A stretch of DNA of 64,000 nucleotides from positions 186,001 through 250,000 of the forward strand of contig JADJLN010000007.1 in the NCBI GenBank assembly GCA_016710115.1, in the 5' to 3' direction. Position numbers and translations under genes: made by a program. The notes under the pieces are model-generated. The model made no database searches, was not told the DNA's origin, and saw only the letters and a list, made by a program, of their open reading frames with translations. Source of the stretch: Saprospiraceae bacterium (lineage in GTDB: Bacteria; Bacteroidota; Bacteroidia; Chitinophagales; Saprospiraceae). Positions 47,895 to 57,612 of this stretch are shown piece by piece (the first letter of the stretch is position 1; the number at the start of each line of letters is the position of its first letter).

Positions 47895-49257
47895 CACCTT
47901 GTCCATGCTGCGGGTTCTGATACAAAATGACACGAACCGGCCATTCTCCGGACTGAAAGAGGACTGGCCATGCTGATAATTCCTTGAGGCGGTCATCCGA
48001 AAGATCATTCATGACATTGCTGTAGAACACATATCGAGGATTTATTTCCTCGCCAAGGTCCTTCATGCTCCGTGTTTGGCCGTTCAGATCGATCTCATCC
48101 TGGGGCCCGAGATTGGGAAACAGGGATGCGGTGTTTTCCCAGTCAATATCATTTTGCTCCATAAAATCCAGGACCTGTTCCCTGTGCTGAGGATAAACCA
48201 ACCAGGCGAGCGTGGCATCCCATCCCTGAGCGATCCGATCGGGGTAGATCCACAGATTGCCGCTGAGCAAAACAACCATGATTCCTGTATAGATCCGGTG
48301 AGATTCAATCCGTTCTGCCAACAGAATGGTGCCAGCCAGAAAAACGGGCAACAGGTACCGGTGCATGTTCAGTGTCGAAAAGAACAGAAAAAAGGGAATC
48401 AGTGTCAGTGCAAATACGACCAGCCATGCTGCACTCCGCGTGTTTTGGGGTTTGGCACCCGACCACCACAACCATCCGATCATCAACCAGATAATGATAT
48501 TGCCGTGGTCTATCAGACGCCACAACAGGATCATCGCATATCGGGGCATCTGGGACAACGTCTGTGTGGCAAATCCGGCTGACCAGGGTGAGCCTGAAGG
48601 CAGAAATGCCCAATCCAAGGCAATCCAGTGAGCAAGATGATACAACAACCCGGGCAACATTCCCCAAATCACCCATCGAACAAATCGTCTGTGCTGATGA
48701 TCCAGCAACCACCATATGCCAATCCCACCAGCGAGCACCAGACCACGCAGGGACACTCCGGCTAACAGAAAGGTGCCAACAGCGATGATCCATTTTTGCG
48801 ATTCCAATCGTCCAACCCACAAGAGCAGAATTCCGGTCACGAGCACGACATCCGGGCTGACCAGCGTGGTTTGTGCCGCATACACCGGATTGGCCATCCA
48901 GAGCACAGTGAGCCATCCCCAGCGGGCAGGGGCAAGTTTTTTTCCCACTAGGGCAAGCAGGGCCAGGTTGCTTACAGCGAACAGCCAGATCACGGCATGG
49001 GCAGCGATGAGGCTGCGTCCTGCCAGAAGCCAGCTCCCCGAAACCAGAAGACCGAGCAATGGTGGATTGCCGCTGTCCATCGCTTGTGGGAGCCAGTGAA
49101 ATCCGTGCGTGAAATAGAACTGGGCATGGCGGGATCCAAATTGGATGCTATCCCAAAAAAAGGGCAGATCTGCACTGAACAGCAATACGAAACATTGGAA
49201 GAGCATTGCCCCAAGAAAGAGGGTCTTCTGCATATCTACCGATGGCCGGTGAATCAT
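47887..49257 (-). CDS. Membrane glycosyltransferase-like protein (GT-C fold, PMT/ArnT-like)
   Basis: About 456 residues with some 10 to 12 membrane spans. The first periplasmic loop has FFWDSIQFGSRHAQFYFTHG, with the acidic residue that GT-C enzymes (PMT, ArnT, GT39/GT83) place there for metal or catalysis, followed by LPQAMDSGNPPLLGLLVSGS, which resembles the H-P-P motif after it. The C-terminal about 110 residues are soluble. The family moves a sugar from a lipid-linked donor; donor and acceptor are unknown. The ATG at 49257 shares its A with the TGA of pyrG (TGATG); a GTG at 49260 is one codon earlier. The reading frame is intact. Confidence 0.7.
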   Translation of the reverse strand: MIHRPSVDMQKTLFLGAMLFQCFVLLFSADLPFFWDSIQFGSRHAQFYFTHGFHWLPQAMDSGNPPLLGLLVSGSWLLAGRSLIAAHAVIWLFAVSNLALLALVGKKLAPARWGWLTVLWMANPVYAAQTTLVSPDVVLVTGILLLWVGRLESQKWIIAVGTFLLAGVSLRGLVLAGGIGIWWLLDHQHRRFVRWVIWGMLPGLLYHLAHWIALDWAFLPSGSPWSAGFATQTLSQMPRYAMILLWRLIDHGNIIIWLMIGWLWWSGAKPQNTRSAAWLVVFALTLIPFFLFFSTLNMHRYLLPVFLAGTILLAERIESHRIYTGIMVVLLSGNLWIYPDRIAQGWDATLAWLVYPQHREQVLDFMEQNDIDWENTASLFPNLGPQDEIDLNGQTRSMKDLGEEINPRYVFYSNVMNDLSDDRLKELSAWPVLFQSGEWPVRVILYQNPQHGQGGE

Positions 49258-50875
49258 CACTGGTTCGAATGATAGGTCACCGCTGCTTTGACAAAGGAAA
49301 CAAAAAGAGGATGTGGTTGCTCCACCCGACTTTTAAGTTCTGGATGAAATTGTACACCGACAAACCACGGGTGACCAGTCAACTCCACAATTTCAACAAG
49401 CCCGGTCTCCGGGTTGACACCACTTGCCTGAAGCCCGGCATCATTCAAACGGTCCTTGTAGTCATTGTTCAACTCATATCGATGGCGATGTCGTTCACTG
49501 ATCATGGACGCACCGTATGCGGCTTCGGAAATAGACCCTTTTGGTCAGTTCGCAGGGATAGGCACCCAGACGCATTGTACCGCCCTTCGCTTTGATCTTG
49601 CGTTGTTCCAGCATCATGTCGATCACCGGTTCAGAGGTGGTTGGATCAACTTCTGTACTGGCGGCACCTTGCAGCTGGAGGACATTCCGGGCAAATTCGA
49701 CCACGGCACATTGCATGCCGAGGCAATGCCAAAAAGGGGAATGCCCTGTTCGCGGACATACCGGATGGCTTTCAGTTTTCCTTCAATACCGCGTTCACCG
49801 GAATCCCCGGTGCGACGAGGACCCCATGAAATCCTCGGAGGCGTTCAGCCACCTCCGCAGGATCTTCATCCAGGACTTCTGAGTGGATCGGTACCACCTT
49901 CACCCTGCATTCGTTCTCTGCTCCGGCATGAATGAAGGATTCGTAAATGGACTTGTAGGCGTCTGCCAATTCATTGTATTTCCCGACCAGGGCGATATGC
50001 ACTTCATGGATCGGGTTCTTCAGTTTGCCGAGAAAATTTTTCCAATGTGTCAGATCCGGCAATGTCCCGGCATTCAGTTGCAGCTTTTGCAGAACAATGG
50101 CGTCGAGGCGTTCGCGAGCCATATAAATGGGTACATCATAAATGGTTTCTGCATCCAGAGCTTCTATGACCGATTCAAAATCGACATTGCAGAAGAGGGC
50201 CAGTTTGTTTCTCAATTCATTGTTGAGCGATTGCTCAGTCCGACACACCAGGATATCAGGTTGAATACCCGCCTGCTGCAGTTCTTTGACCGAATGTTGT
50301 GTCGGCTTGGTCTTCAGTTCTTTTGCGGCGCGTAGATAGGGGATCAATGTGAGGTGGATGACGATACAATTCGTGACACCCACTTCCCGGCGATACTGTC
50401 GCAAGGCCTCCAGATATGGCAACGATTCAATGTCGCCGACGGTGCCACCCAATTCGGTGATGACTATGTCATAATCGCCGCCGATGGCCATCGACTGGAT
50501 GTTGCGTTTGATCTCATCGGTGATATGAGGGATGACCTGCACCGTCTTTCCCAGATAATCGCCCGCGCGCTCCTTATGAATCACGTTCTGATAGATCCGA
50601 CCGGTCGTGACATTATTTGCCTGACTGGTGGAAATATTCAGAAAACGCTCGTAGTGTCCGAGATCTAAATCTGTTTCGGCTCCATCATCCGTGACATAAC
50701 ACTCGCCATGCTCATATGGATTGAGTGTGCCGGGATCGACATTGAGGTATGGATCAAACTTCTGGATCGTTACGGAAAAGCCGCGTGCCTGCAATAATTT
50801 GCCTAAAGAGGCCGCAATAATGCCTTTTCCCAGGGATGAGGTGACCCCTCCCGTAACAAATACATATTTCGTCAT
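49257..50875 (-). CDS. pyrG: CTP synthase, three frame breaks
   Basis: Makes CTP from UTP with glutamine as ammonia source. The synthetase half is intact: KYVFVTGGVTSSLGKGI at the N-terminus, KFDPYLNVDPGTLNPYEHGE, LDLGHYERFL and TELGGTVGDIES. The glutaminase half is broken into pieces near 49797 (G run), 49722 (at the nucleophile Cys of GICLGMQ) and 49546 (A run); each piece carries family text (APGDSGERGIEGKLKAI, GMQCAVVEFARNV, LGAYPCELTKGS, GVQFHPELKSR with the catalytic His and Glu). The total span codes about 539 residues, the normal length. Because this enzyme is essential, I read the breaks as errors. It heads the unit with the glycosyltransferase and TrmH genes. Confidence 0.95.
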
Positions 50876-51021
50876 CGGTTTCCTTTGTTACGGGGCATAA
50901 AGGTAGACAAAAGGGGACTCGTCTTCTGTGCTCTTCTGGAAATTCCTGAAAAGAACTTTCATCAGCACGTCCGTGCCATCTGCAAAACCACCATTCAGCG
51001 TGGCTTCCATTCCTGAAATGA

Positions 51022-51049
51022 CAAACGCCCGGCAGATGCCGGGCGTTTG
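51022..51049 (-). terminator. Hairpin after dnaK
   Basis: CAAACGCCCGGC pairs perfectly with GCCGGGCGTTTG over the loop AGAT. No long T tract follows on the minus strand, but position and stability fit a dnaK terminator. Confidence 0.65.
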
Positions 51050-51069
51050 ATACAACTTATGTGGAGAGA

Positions 51070-52977
51070 CTACTTCTTGTCGTCCACCTCTTCGTATTCC
51101 ACATCTGTGACATCCTCCGTTGCTGTGGAGGACCCACTGTCAGCATGAGTTCCGTTTGCTCCACCTTCTGCATTTTGTTGCGCCTGATAGATATCCTGAC
51201 TGGCTGCCTGCCAGGCCTGATTGAGACGTGCCGTCTCTGCATCCATTTTGGCGATGTCCTGCATTTTGTGTGCCTCTTTCAATGCATCCAGAGCAGACTG
51301 AATGGCATCCCGCTTTTCCTGTGGTATTTTCTCACCAAACTCGGATAACTGCTTGTCCGTCTGGAAGATGAGCGTATCGGCCATATTCATCTTGTCGGCT
51401 CGTTCCCGGGCATCTTTGTCCGAATCGGCATTAGCCTGGGCTTCTGCCTTCATCCGTTCGACTTCTTCTTTGCTGAGTCCGGTCGATGCTTCGATGCGAA
51501 TGTTCTGGCTCTTACCCGTTCCCTTGTCCAGAGCGGATACACTGAGGATACCGTTGGCGTCGATGTCAAAACTGACCTCGATCTGGGGTGTGCCTCGCTG
51601 TGCAGGCGGAATGCCGTCCAGGATAAAGCGGCCCACACTTCGATTGTCTTTTGCCATGGGACGTTCACCCTGCAGGATATGAATCTCTACAGAAGGCTGG
51701 TTGTCAGCAGCCGTCGAATAGGTCTTTGACTTCTTTGTCGGGATAGTGGAATTCGATTCGATGACGACGTCATAGACACCACCCATCGTTTCAATGCCAA
51801 GAGACAACGGAGTGACGTCCAGCAACAGGACATCCGAAACATCTCCGCTGAGTACACCACCCTGGATCGCTGCTCCAACTGCCACAACCTCGTCGGGGTT
51901 GACCCCTTTGCTGGGCTTTTTACCGAAGAAATCCTCTACAGCCTGCTGGATACTGGGGATGCGTGTTGAACCACCGACCAGGATGATCTCGTCGATCTCG
52001 TTCTTACTCAATCCTGCATCATCCAGGGCTTTCTGGCACGGCTCCAGCGTACGCTTGATCAGCGTATCCGCCAATTGCTCGAATTTGGCCCGGGACAACT
52101 TCAGAACCAGGTGTTTCGGCACCCCGTCAACTGCAGTGATGTATGGCAGGTTAATCTCCGTTTCGACAGATGAGGACAATTCGATCTTGGCTTTTTCCGC
52201 TGCGTCCTTCAGACGCTGAAGAGCCATGGGATCCTTGCGCAGATCAATATTCTCCTGGGTTTTGAATGTATCCGCCAGATGGTCAATGATCACCCGGTCG
52301 AAATCGTCACCACCCAGATGCGTATCTCCATTGGTTGACTTCACTTCAAAGACACCTTCTCCCAGTTCCAGGATCGAGATATCAAATGTGCCGCCACCCA
52401 GGTCAAACACGGCGATGGTCATATCCTTGTGCTTCTTGTCCAGGCCATAAGCCAAGGCAGCAGCAGTCGGTTCGTTAATGATCCGTCTGATGGTCAGGCC
52501 GGCAATTTCTCCTGCCTCTTTGGTCGCCTGACGTTGTGAATCATTGAAATAAGCCGGTACGGTAACAACCGCTTCAGTGACCGGTTGGCCAAGAAAATCC
52601 TCGGCGACTTTTTTCATTTTCTGCAGGATCATGGCAGAAATCTCCTGTGCCGTATAATTCCGGTCGTCGACAGTCACCTTTACGGTGTCATTATCACCTT
52701 TGACCACTTTGTACGGCATCATTCCGGCTTCTCCCGTTATTTCGGAATACCGAGTACCCATAAACCGCTTGATGGAAGCGATCGTCCGCGTCGGGTTGGT
52801 GATGGCCTGACGTTTTGCGGGGTCGCCGATCTTTCGTTCTCCATTATCGAGGAATGCAACCACGGAAGGAGTCGTCCGCCGCCCTTCCTCATTGGCGATG
52901 ACAACTGGTTCATTTCCTTCCATCACGGCGACACAGGAATTGGTGGTTCCGAGGTCTATACCTATGATTTTTCCCAT
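51070..52977 (-). CDS. dnaK: Chaperone DnaK (Hsp70)
   Basis: 635 residues. The nucleotide-binding domain starts KIIGIDLGTTNSCVAVMEG, with RRTTPSVVAF, AVITVPAYFNDSQRQATK-like text (VVTVPAYFNDSQRQATKEA), VFDLGGGTFDISILE and ILVGGSTRIP. The substrate-binding domain begins at LLLDVTPLSLGIETMGG, the helical lid follows (VERMKAEAQANADSDKDA), and the tail ends EYEEVDDKK, typical of bacterial DnaK. It folds and refolds client proteins with DnaJ and GrpE, neither of which is in the window. The ORF is unbroken. The upstream 136 bases hold several CTGACA/GACAG copies, listed separately. Confidence 0.98.
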   Translation of the reverse strand: MGKIIGIDLGTTNSCVAVMEGNEPVVIANEEGRRTTPSVVAFLDNGERKIGDPAKRQAITNPTRTIASIKRFMGTRYSEITGEAGMMPYKVVKGDNDTVKVTVDDRNYTAQEISAMILQKMKKVAEDFLGQPVTEAVVTVPAYFNDSQRQATKEAGEIAGLTIRRIINEPTAAALAYGLDKKHKDMTIAVFDLGGGTFDISILELGEGVFEVKSTNGDTHLGGDDFDRVIIDHLADTFKTQENIDLRKDPMALQRLKDAAEKAKIELSSSVETEINLPYITAVDGVPKHLVLKLSRAKFEQLADTLIKRTLEPCQKALDDAGLSKNEIDEIILVGGSTRIPSIQQAVEDFFGKKPSKGVNPDEVVAVGAAIQGGVLSGDVSDVLLLDVTPLSLGIETMGGVYDVVIESNSTIPTKKSKTYSTAADNQPSVEIHILQGERPMAKDNRSVGRFILDGIPPAQRGTPQIEVSFDIDANGILSVSALDKGTGKSQNIRIEASTGLSKEEVERMKAEAQANADSDKDARERADKMNMADTLIFQTDKQLSEFGEKIPQEKRDAIQSALDALKEAHKMQDIAKMDAETARLNQAWQAASQDIYQAQQNAEGGANGTHADSGSSTATEDVTDVEYEEVDDKK

Positions 52978-53044
52978 TATGTTCAGATTTAGGTCTGCCT
53001 ACCCCTGTTCAATCGATATGCCAACGGCCAAAATTTGACCATAG

Positions 53045-53102
53045 TGGCAGAAATCGACACCAACCTGACAGGACGCGCCAGGCAGCTCTGACAAAAAGAC
53101 AG
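53045..53102. promoter_or_regulatory. Cluster of CTGACA/GACAG motifs upstream of dnaK
   Basis: TGGCAG (53045), CTGACAGG (53065-53072), CTGACA (53088-53093) and GACAG (53098-53102) crowd into 58 bases before the dnaK leader, just past the end of the neighbouring gene. They may be heat-shock regulatory elements; no consensus was proved here. Confidence 0.25.
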
Positions 53103-53113
53103 AATGGATCGGG

Positions 53114-54112
53114 TCAGTTGAAGTTGAGATCCTGTGTGTAGATCCCGTTTTTCAGCAATTCGAGTGACTGGTCGCTCAAGGTGTAATTGTTGCCGACCAA
53201 AGAATACCGGGAACTGAACAGGCCAAAGCCGTTCTCGATATTGGAATAGGATGGTACATATTCTGCACCGGTTATCCCGGAATTAGCCTGTCCGACAGCC
53301 AGGAAATCATAGATCTCCTTTCCACCGGCATCAATCTGGATCTCGATGTATAGAAATTTGCGGGACACATTTGCCTTCGCTTCCAGTTTACTGGCCAATA
53401 ATTGATAGAACGAGATACCCGGAACAAATGTGCTGATGTTCTTTGATGTGCCTCGCAGGATATTCTTTTCAATGGGCCAATCGAGCACTACCTCTTCAGG
53501 ACCGCTGCCACCAGATACTGTTTCCTGGATATGGAGGCGCATGGTTACATCATAGAAGAATGCTGTATTCTCGTTGGAACGCCATCCGATATTGATCGAA
53601 TTGTCATACAGGAACGTGATCTTTTCCGGTGGTGAAGAAAACGAAAATGTGTGATCGCCAACGACTCTGGTTGATGAACTGGTGATCAGTCGCCCATCGG
53701 GAGCCGATACCAGAATCCGGTATTCCCGATCACCGAAGATTTTTGCTTCATCGGTCTTGATCTTGTAGAGATAATTCGGTGAAGTGGCAAAAATGCCCGG
53801 TGCACGGGGATATCCTTCGAGGGTGCCATCTACCCTGGTCAGGTTGACCCGGGTACCCGTTGTCAAGTCTTCCAATTGGACGATCGCATCCTGAAAATAT
53901 AGCGAATCCGGGTTTTTCGCGATGACAAACGCACTGGTGGTTGGATCGAGAAAGGCTTTCTCTACACGGATGTACTGGGCTGAATCACTGCGTGACAGAA
54001 AACCATACAAAACAGGAATCTCCTTCCAGTCGGAGACCAGATCCAACTCATTGTCGCAGGCCATCGTCGTCAGTACCGAGATGACCATTGCACAGATTAC
54101 CATTCTCTTCAT
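53114..54112 (-). CDS. DUF4249-type lipoprotein (second copy)
   Basis: 332 residues. Lipoprotein signal MKRMVICAMVISVLTTMAC with the lipobox Cys19, then DNELDLVSDWKEIPVLYGF. The body carries VRVEK-type beta strands and the closing YVPSYSNIENGFGLFSSRYS, the region that marks DUF4249-like proteins. Unlike the copy at 25326, no TonB receptor gene lies beside it: its neighbours are dnaK and panB. The product should sit on the outer membrane. The ORF is intact. A TACCTTTG box stands five bases before the ATG. Confidence 0.8.
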   Translation of the reverse strand: MKRMVICAMVISVLTTMACDNELDLVSDWKEIPVLYGFLSRSDSAQYIRVEKAFLDPTTSAFVIAKNPDSLYFQDAIVQLEDLTTGTRVNLTRVDGTLEGYPRAPGIFATSPNYLYKIKTDEAKIFGDREYRILVSAPDGRLITSSSTRVVGDHTFSFSSPPEKITFLYDNSINIGWRSNENTAFFYDVTMRLHIQETVSGGSGPEEVVLDWPIEKNILRGTSKNISTFVPGISFYQLLASKLEAKANVSRKFLYIEIQIDAGGKEIYDFLAVGQANSGITGAEYVPSYSNIENGFGLFSSRYSLVGNNYTLSDQSLELLKNGIYTQDLNFN

Positions 54113-54117
54113 AGGTA

Positions 54118-54125
54118 CAAAGGTA
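54118..54125 (-). promoter_or_regulatory. -7 box (TACCTTTG) before the second DUF4249 gene
   Basis: Exact TAnnTTTG on the minus strand, ending five bases before the ATG at 54112. No fitting -33 element was seen. The spacing mirrors that of tsaD. Confidence 0.4.
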
Positions 54126-54220
54126 CATCAATGTCTGCATTGACATCCGATTGAAATTGCCAAAGGGGCGACATGCTCAATGATCAGGATTCGTATCTTC
54201 GTTGGACGCAAACACGATCT

Positions 54221-55036
54221 ATGTCTGTCCAATCCGAGATCAAACGAGTCACCACGCACAATCTGCAGGCGATGAAAAATGCTGGCGAGAAGATCGCCAT
54301 GTTGACGGCCTATGATTTTTCGATGGCCCGCATCCTTGATGATGCAGGAATTGACATCCTGTTGGTCGGGGATTCGGCTTCCAATGTCATGGCTGGTCAT
54401 GAAACGACGCTGCCGATCACATTGGACCAGATGATCTATCATGCACAATCTGTCGTCAGAGCAGTACGGCGTGCTCTGGTGGTGGTTGACCTTCCGTTCG
54501 GTTCCTATCAGAGCAACCCGGGCAAGGCCCTGGAATCTGCCATACGGATTATGAAAGAATCAGGCGCACATGCAGTCAAACTGGAAGGAGGAAGTGAGGT
54601 TGAAGAGGCCATTCACCGAATCCTCCGGGCCGGTATTCCAGTCATGGGACATTTAGGGTTGACTCCCCAATCCATTTATAAATTTGGCACATATGCCGTC
54701 CGTGCCAAGGAGGAGGCGGAAGCCACCAAACTCCGGGAAGATGCCCGCCTTTTGGCAGATATCGGGTGTTTCAGCCTGGTGCTTGAAAAAATCCCGGCAC
54801 ATCTGGCCACAAAGGTCGCAGAGGAAGTCGATATTCCGATCATCGGCATCGGTGCTGGTCCCGGTGTGGATGGCCAGGTCCTGGTCACACATGATATGTT
54901 GGGCATTACAAAAGATTTTGCCCCTCGGTTTCTCAGAAGATATCTCGACCTGTATGAAGGTATCAGTGGAGCCGTTGCAGCCTACGTCAAAGATGTACGA
55001 ATGCGTGATTTTCCAAATGAAAAAGAACAGTATTGA
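54221..55036 (+). CDS. panB: 3-methyl-2-oxobutanoate hydroxymethyltransferase
   Basis: First committed enzyme of pantothenate (coenzyme A) synthesis; adds a hydroxymethyl group to 2-oxoisovalerate from 5,10-methylene-THF. Signatures are IAMLTAYDFSMARILDDAGID, LLVGDSASNVMAGHETTLPI, VVVDLPFGSYQ, AVKLEGGSEV with the metal-site residues, VMGHLGLTPQS and IPIIGIGAGPGVDGQVLV. The ATG at 54221 gives MSVQSEIKRVTT, natural for the family; the longer reading from 54173 has no support. Length is 271 residues. mltG starts six bases after the stop, so the two are probably co-transcribed. Confidence 0.96.
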   Translation: MSVQSEIKRVTTHNLQAMKNAGEKIAMLTAYDFSMARILDDAGIDILLVGDSASNVMAGHETTLPITLDQMIYHAQSVVRAVRRALVVVDLPFGSYQSNPGKALESAIRIMKESGAHAVKLEGGSEVEEAIHRILRAGIPVMGHLGLTPQSIYKFGTYAVRAKEEAEATKLREDARLLADIGCFSLVLEKIPAHLATKVAEEVDIPIIGIGAGPGVDGQVLVTHDMLGITKDFAPRFLRRYLDLYEGISGAVAAYVKDVRMRDFPNEKEQY

Positions 55037-55042
55037 TCACTT

Positions 55043-56083
55043 ATGAAACGTTCGTCCTTGATTCTCCTCGTCCTTTCAGGGCTGACAGGTTGTGCATTAC
55101 TGGTCTGGTTTCTGTATATCCAGCCTGTTTTCATCGCAGGCAATGTACAATGGCCAGATGAAAAGAAACATCTCACGATCCCAACGGGTACCACATTTCA
55201 GCAACTAGTCGATCACTTGGGAAACGAGGGCATCCTCGCTGATACGGCCTCTTTTCGCCGGTGTGCAGCCTATCTTCATTACGGTGATCAAGTCAAACCT
55301 GGTAAATACCTGCTTCAGGACAATTGGAGTAATCTGACATTCATCCGTCTCCTCAGATCAGGGGCACAATCACCAATCAAACTGGTCATCCACAATGTCC
55401 GGACGCTGGACGAGCTGGCAGGAAAGATCGGGCAGCAATTGGAACTGGATTCCACGGATATGACAGATGCATTGTCCATGAGCCGGTCGCTGGTTCCGGA
55501 AGCTACTCCGGGCGAGGACTCGCTGATGTGTTTATTCCTCCCGAATACGTACGAAGTGTACTGGACCATCACCCCTCAGGAATTGCTGGAACGCATGTGG
55601 AATGAATACAATCGATTCTGGACAGAAGATCGGAAGTCCCTTGCTCAACAAACCGGCTTTACGCCCAATCAAATCTACGTCCTGGCATCCATCGTTGAAA
55701 AGGAAACTCTTGCCAGCGCGGAAAAATCAACCATCGCCGGCGTGTATCTCAACAGGCTCCACCAAGGGATTCCTTTGCAGGCCGATCCGACGGTCGTTTT
55801 TGCAAAAGGTGATTTTACAACAGGCCGCGTACTGAACAGAGATCTGGAGATCGATTCTCCCTATAATACCTACATCTATTCCGGACTTCCACCCGGACCG
55901 ATCTGTATACCTGAGCCGAGCACAATCGATGCCACTCTTCAGGCAGAAAACCATGACTATATCTATTTCTGTGCAAAGCCGGACCAGTCCGGAAGGCACA
56001 CGTTCGCCAAGACTTTAGCTGCACACAATGAAAATGCCCGGGTCTATCAAAACTGGCTCAATCAGAACCGGATTTTCAGGTAA
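55043..56083 (+). CDS. mltG: Endolytic murein transglycosylase MltG
   Basis: 346 residues, YceG-like family. One N-terminal membrane span (LILLVLSGLTGCALLVWFLYI) places the enzyme in the periplasm. A LysM-like part (IPTGTTFQQLVDHLGNEGIL) precedes the catalytic domain, with the catalytic Glu near residue 219 in ASIVEKETL and the conserved LQADPTVVFA, YNTYIYSGLPPGPICIPEPS. It cuts nascent glycan strands to set their length. Genes of this family often sit next to tmk; here the neighbour is tilS after a gap of about 150 bases with a possible RNA hairpin. Confidence 0.95.
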   Translation: MKRSSLILLVLSGLTGCALLVWFLYIQPVFIAGNVQWPDEKKHLTIPTGTTFQQLVDHLGNEGILADTASFRRCAAYLHYGDQVKPGKYLLQDNWSNLTFIRLLRSGAQSPIKLVIHNVRTLDELAGKIGQQLELDSTDMTDALSMSRSLVPEATPGEDSLMCLFLPNTYEVYWTITPQELLERMWNEYNRFWTEDRKSLAQQTGFTPNQIYVLASIVEKETLASAEKSTIAGVYLNRLHQGIPLQADPTVVFAKGDFTTGRVLNRDLEIDSPYNTYIYSGLPPGPICIPEPSTIDATLQAENHDYIYFCAKPDQSGRHTFAKTLAAHNENARVYQNWLNQNRIFR

Positions 56084-56099
56084 GCCGTGGAATGCGTAT

Positions 56100-56152
56100 C
56101 CATGTGAGGGAAACCTGTCCTTTACCAGGGGGACCATCTATTTCTCACGTGG
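56100..56152. other. Possible structured RNA or regulatory hairpin between mltG and tilS
   Basis: CCATGTGAG (56100-56108) can pair with CTCACGTGG (56144-56152), and inside it GTCC (56117-56120) with GGAC (56131-56134). It could be a leader element of tilS or a terminator lacking a T tract. Weak. Confidence 0.3.
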
Positions 56153-56236
56153 GGCAATTTGACCGTTCCCATTCAAGGTTTCGACGAATGCACAATATCT
56201 TGGCTTCCCAGCCTAACATCTGATCATTCTCGCGAT

Positions 56237-57609
56237 ATGCCTGGTGCAGTTTCACTTACCTATGCTGCTTTCCTTGACTGCGTCAGGAATCATCAACTGT
56301 GGAGTGCACACGACCGGTTGCTCGTCGGCATCAGTGGCGGGCCGGATTCGGTGGCATTGGCTCATCTTGCATATCAAACGGGCCAACTTGCCGGACTGGT
56401 GCATGTCAATTATCATCTTCGCGGTGAAGATGCCGATCAGGATGAAGCACTGGTTCATCAATTGGGTGCAGAATGGCAGACCCCGGTTTTAATTCATCAT
56501 ACTTCCAGAGAAGCGCTGGCCGCATTTTCCGGTTATTCGTTGCAGATGGCTGCACGGGAAATCCGGTACACCTGGTGGGCGTCTCTCCTGGCAGAGAACC
56601 TGGGAACCCGTATCCTCACCGGGCATCAGGCCGATGACCAGTGGAAACCATCCTGATCAACTGGATCAGGGGCACTGGAGTGGCCGGATGGGCGGGAATT
56701 CCGATTCATCGAAACGCTATCTGCAGGCCTTTGCTTCCGTTTTCAAGAGAGCAGATCCTGACCTACCTCCGAGACCACAGATTGCCCTTCAGACAAGACC
56801 GTTCGAATGATCAGGATGTGTATCTGCGAAACCAGATTCGCCACCATGTCCTTCCGGTTCTGACTGCGATTCAACCGGCTTTGCCCGATATCACATGGCA
56901 ACAAACTCAGGATACACGAATGGCGCTTGCGGCTGCTGACAGTGCAGTCGATGATCTGGCTCGTGAGGTACTTTCCATTGAAGATTCTGTATGGACTGTC
57001 CGATTGGCAGATTTGAAGCCGGTTTCCTGGGCGTCGTATGCCTTGTATCGATGGTTGCACCCGAAAGGATTCAACCGGACGCAAATCCAATCCATTCTCA
57101 GGTTGAAGACACTAGCACACGGACAGCTTTACCATACCTTCGATTGGGAGGCAACGGTCGATCGTGGTGTGTTGATCTGTCGGCCGAAAACGGGCAATCA
57201 AATCGGTGGTGTCCTTGCCGAAATCTGGTCACTGGATATGGAAATCAGATGTCATTACGGCAACTTGCGCCTCTCTCCAACATCAGAATTTATTACTTCT
57301 GATGCCGAACAACGAAATCGCATTGTTATGAATGCAGATCACCTTATTTTCCCTTTGACTATCAGGAAATGGCAACCGGGAGATTCCATGCGACCATTTG
57401 GCTTGAAGGGGAGAAAAAAGATCAAGGACATTCTGATCAATGCAAAATCGGATTCATTCGAGAAACAGAGAACTCTTGTTCTTGTCAATGGTTCTGATCA
57501 GGAAATCCTGTGGCTGATCGGTCATCGGATCAGCGAATCGGTACAACCGGATCAGTCAACCAAAAACATGGTCATCCTGCAATGGGAGCCTGATCATCAG
57601 GGTATCTGA
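56237..57609 (+). CDS. tilS: tRNA(Ile)-lysidine synthetase, one frame break
   Basis: Converts C34 of tRNA-Ile(CAU) to lysidine using ATP and lysine, which is needed to read AUA. PP-loop ATP motif SGGPDSVAL at residues 33-41, LVHVNYHLRGEDADQDEALV and GHQADDQVET, where the frame breaks at 56641 (one G missing) between DDQ and VETILIN. After it come FSREQILTYLRDHRLPFRQD, the C-terminal domain and WQPGDSMRPFGLKGRKKIKD, a hallmark of the tRNA-binding part. The ATG at 56237 is preferred to a TTG at 56159. The length, about 457 residues, is normal. It converges with the PD40 gene, three bases away. Confidence 0.95.
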
Positions 57610-57612
57610 AGA

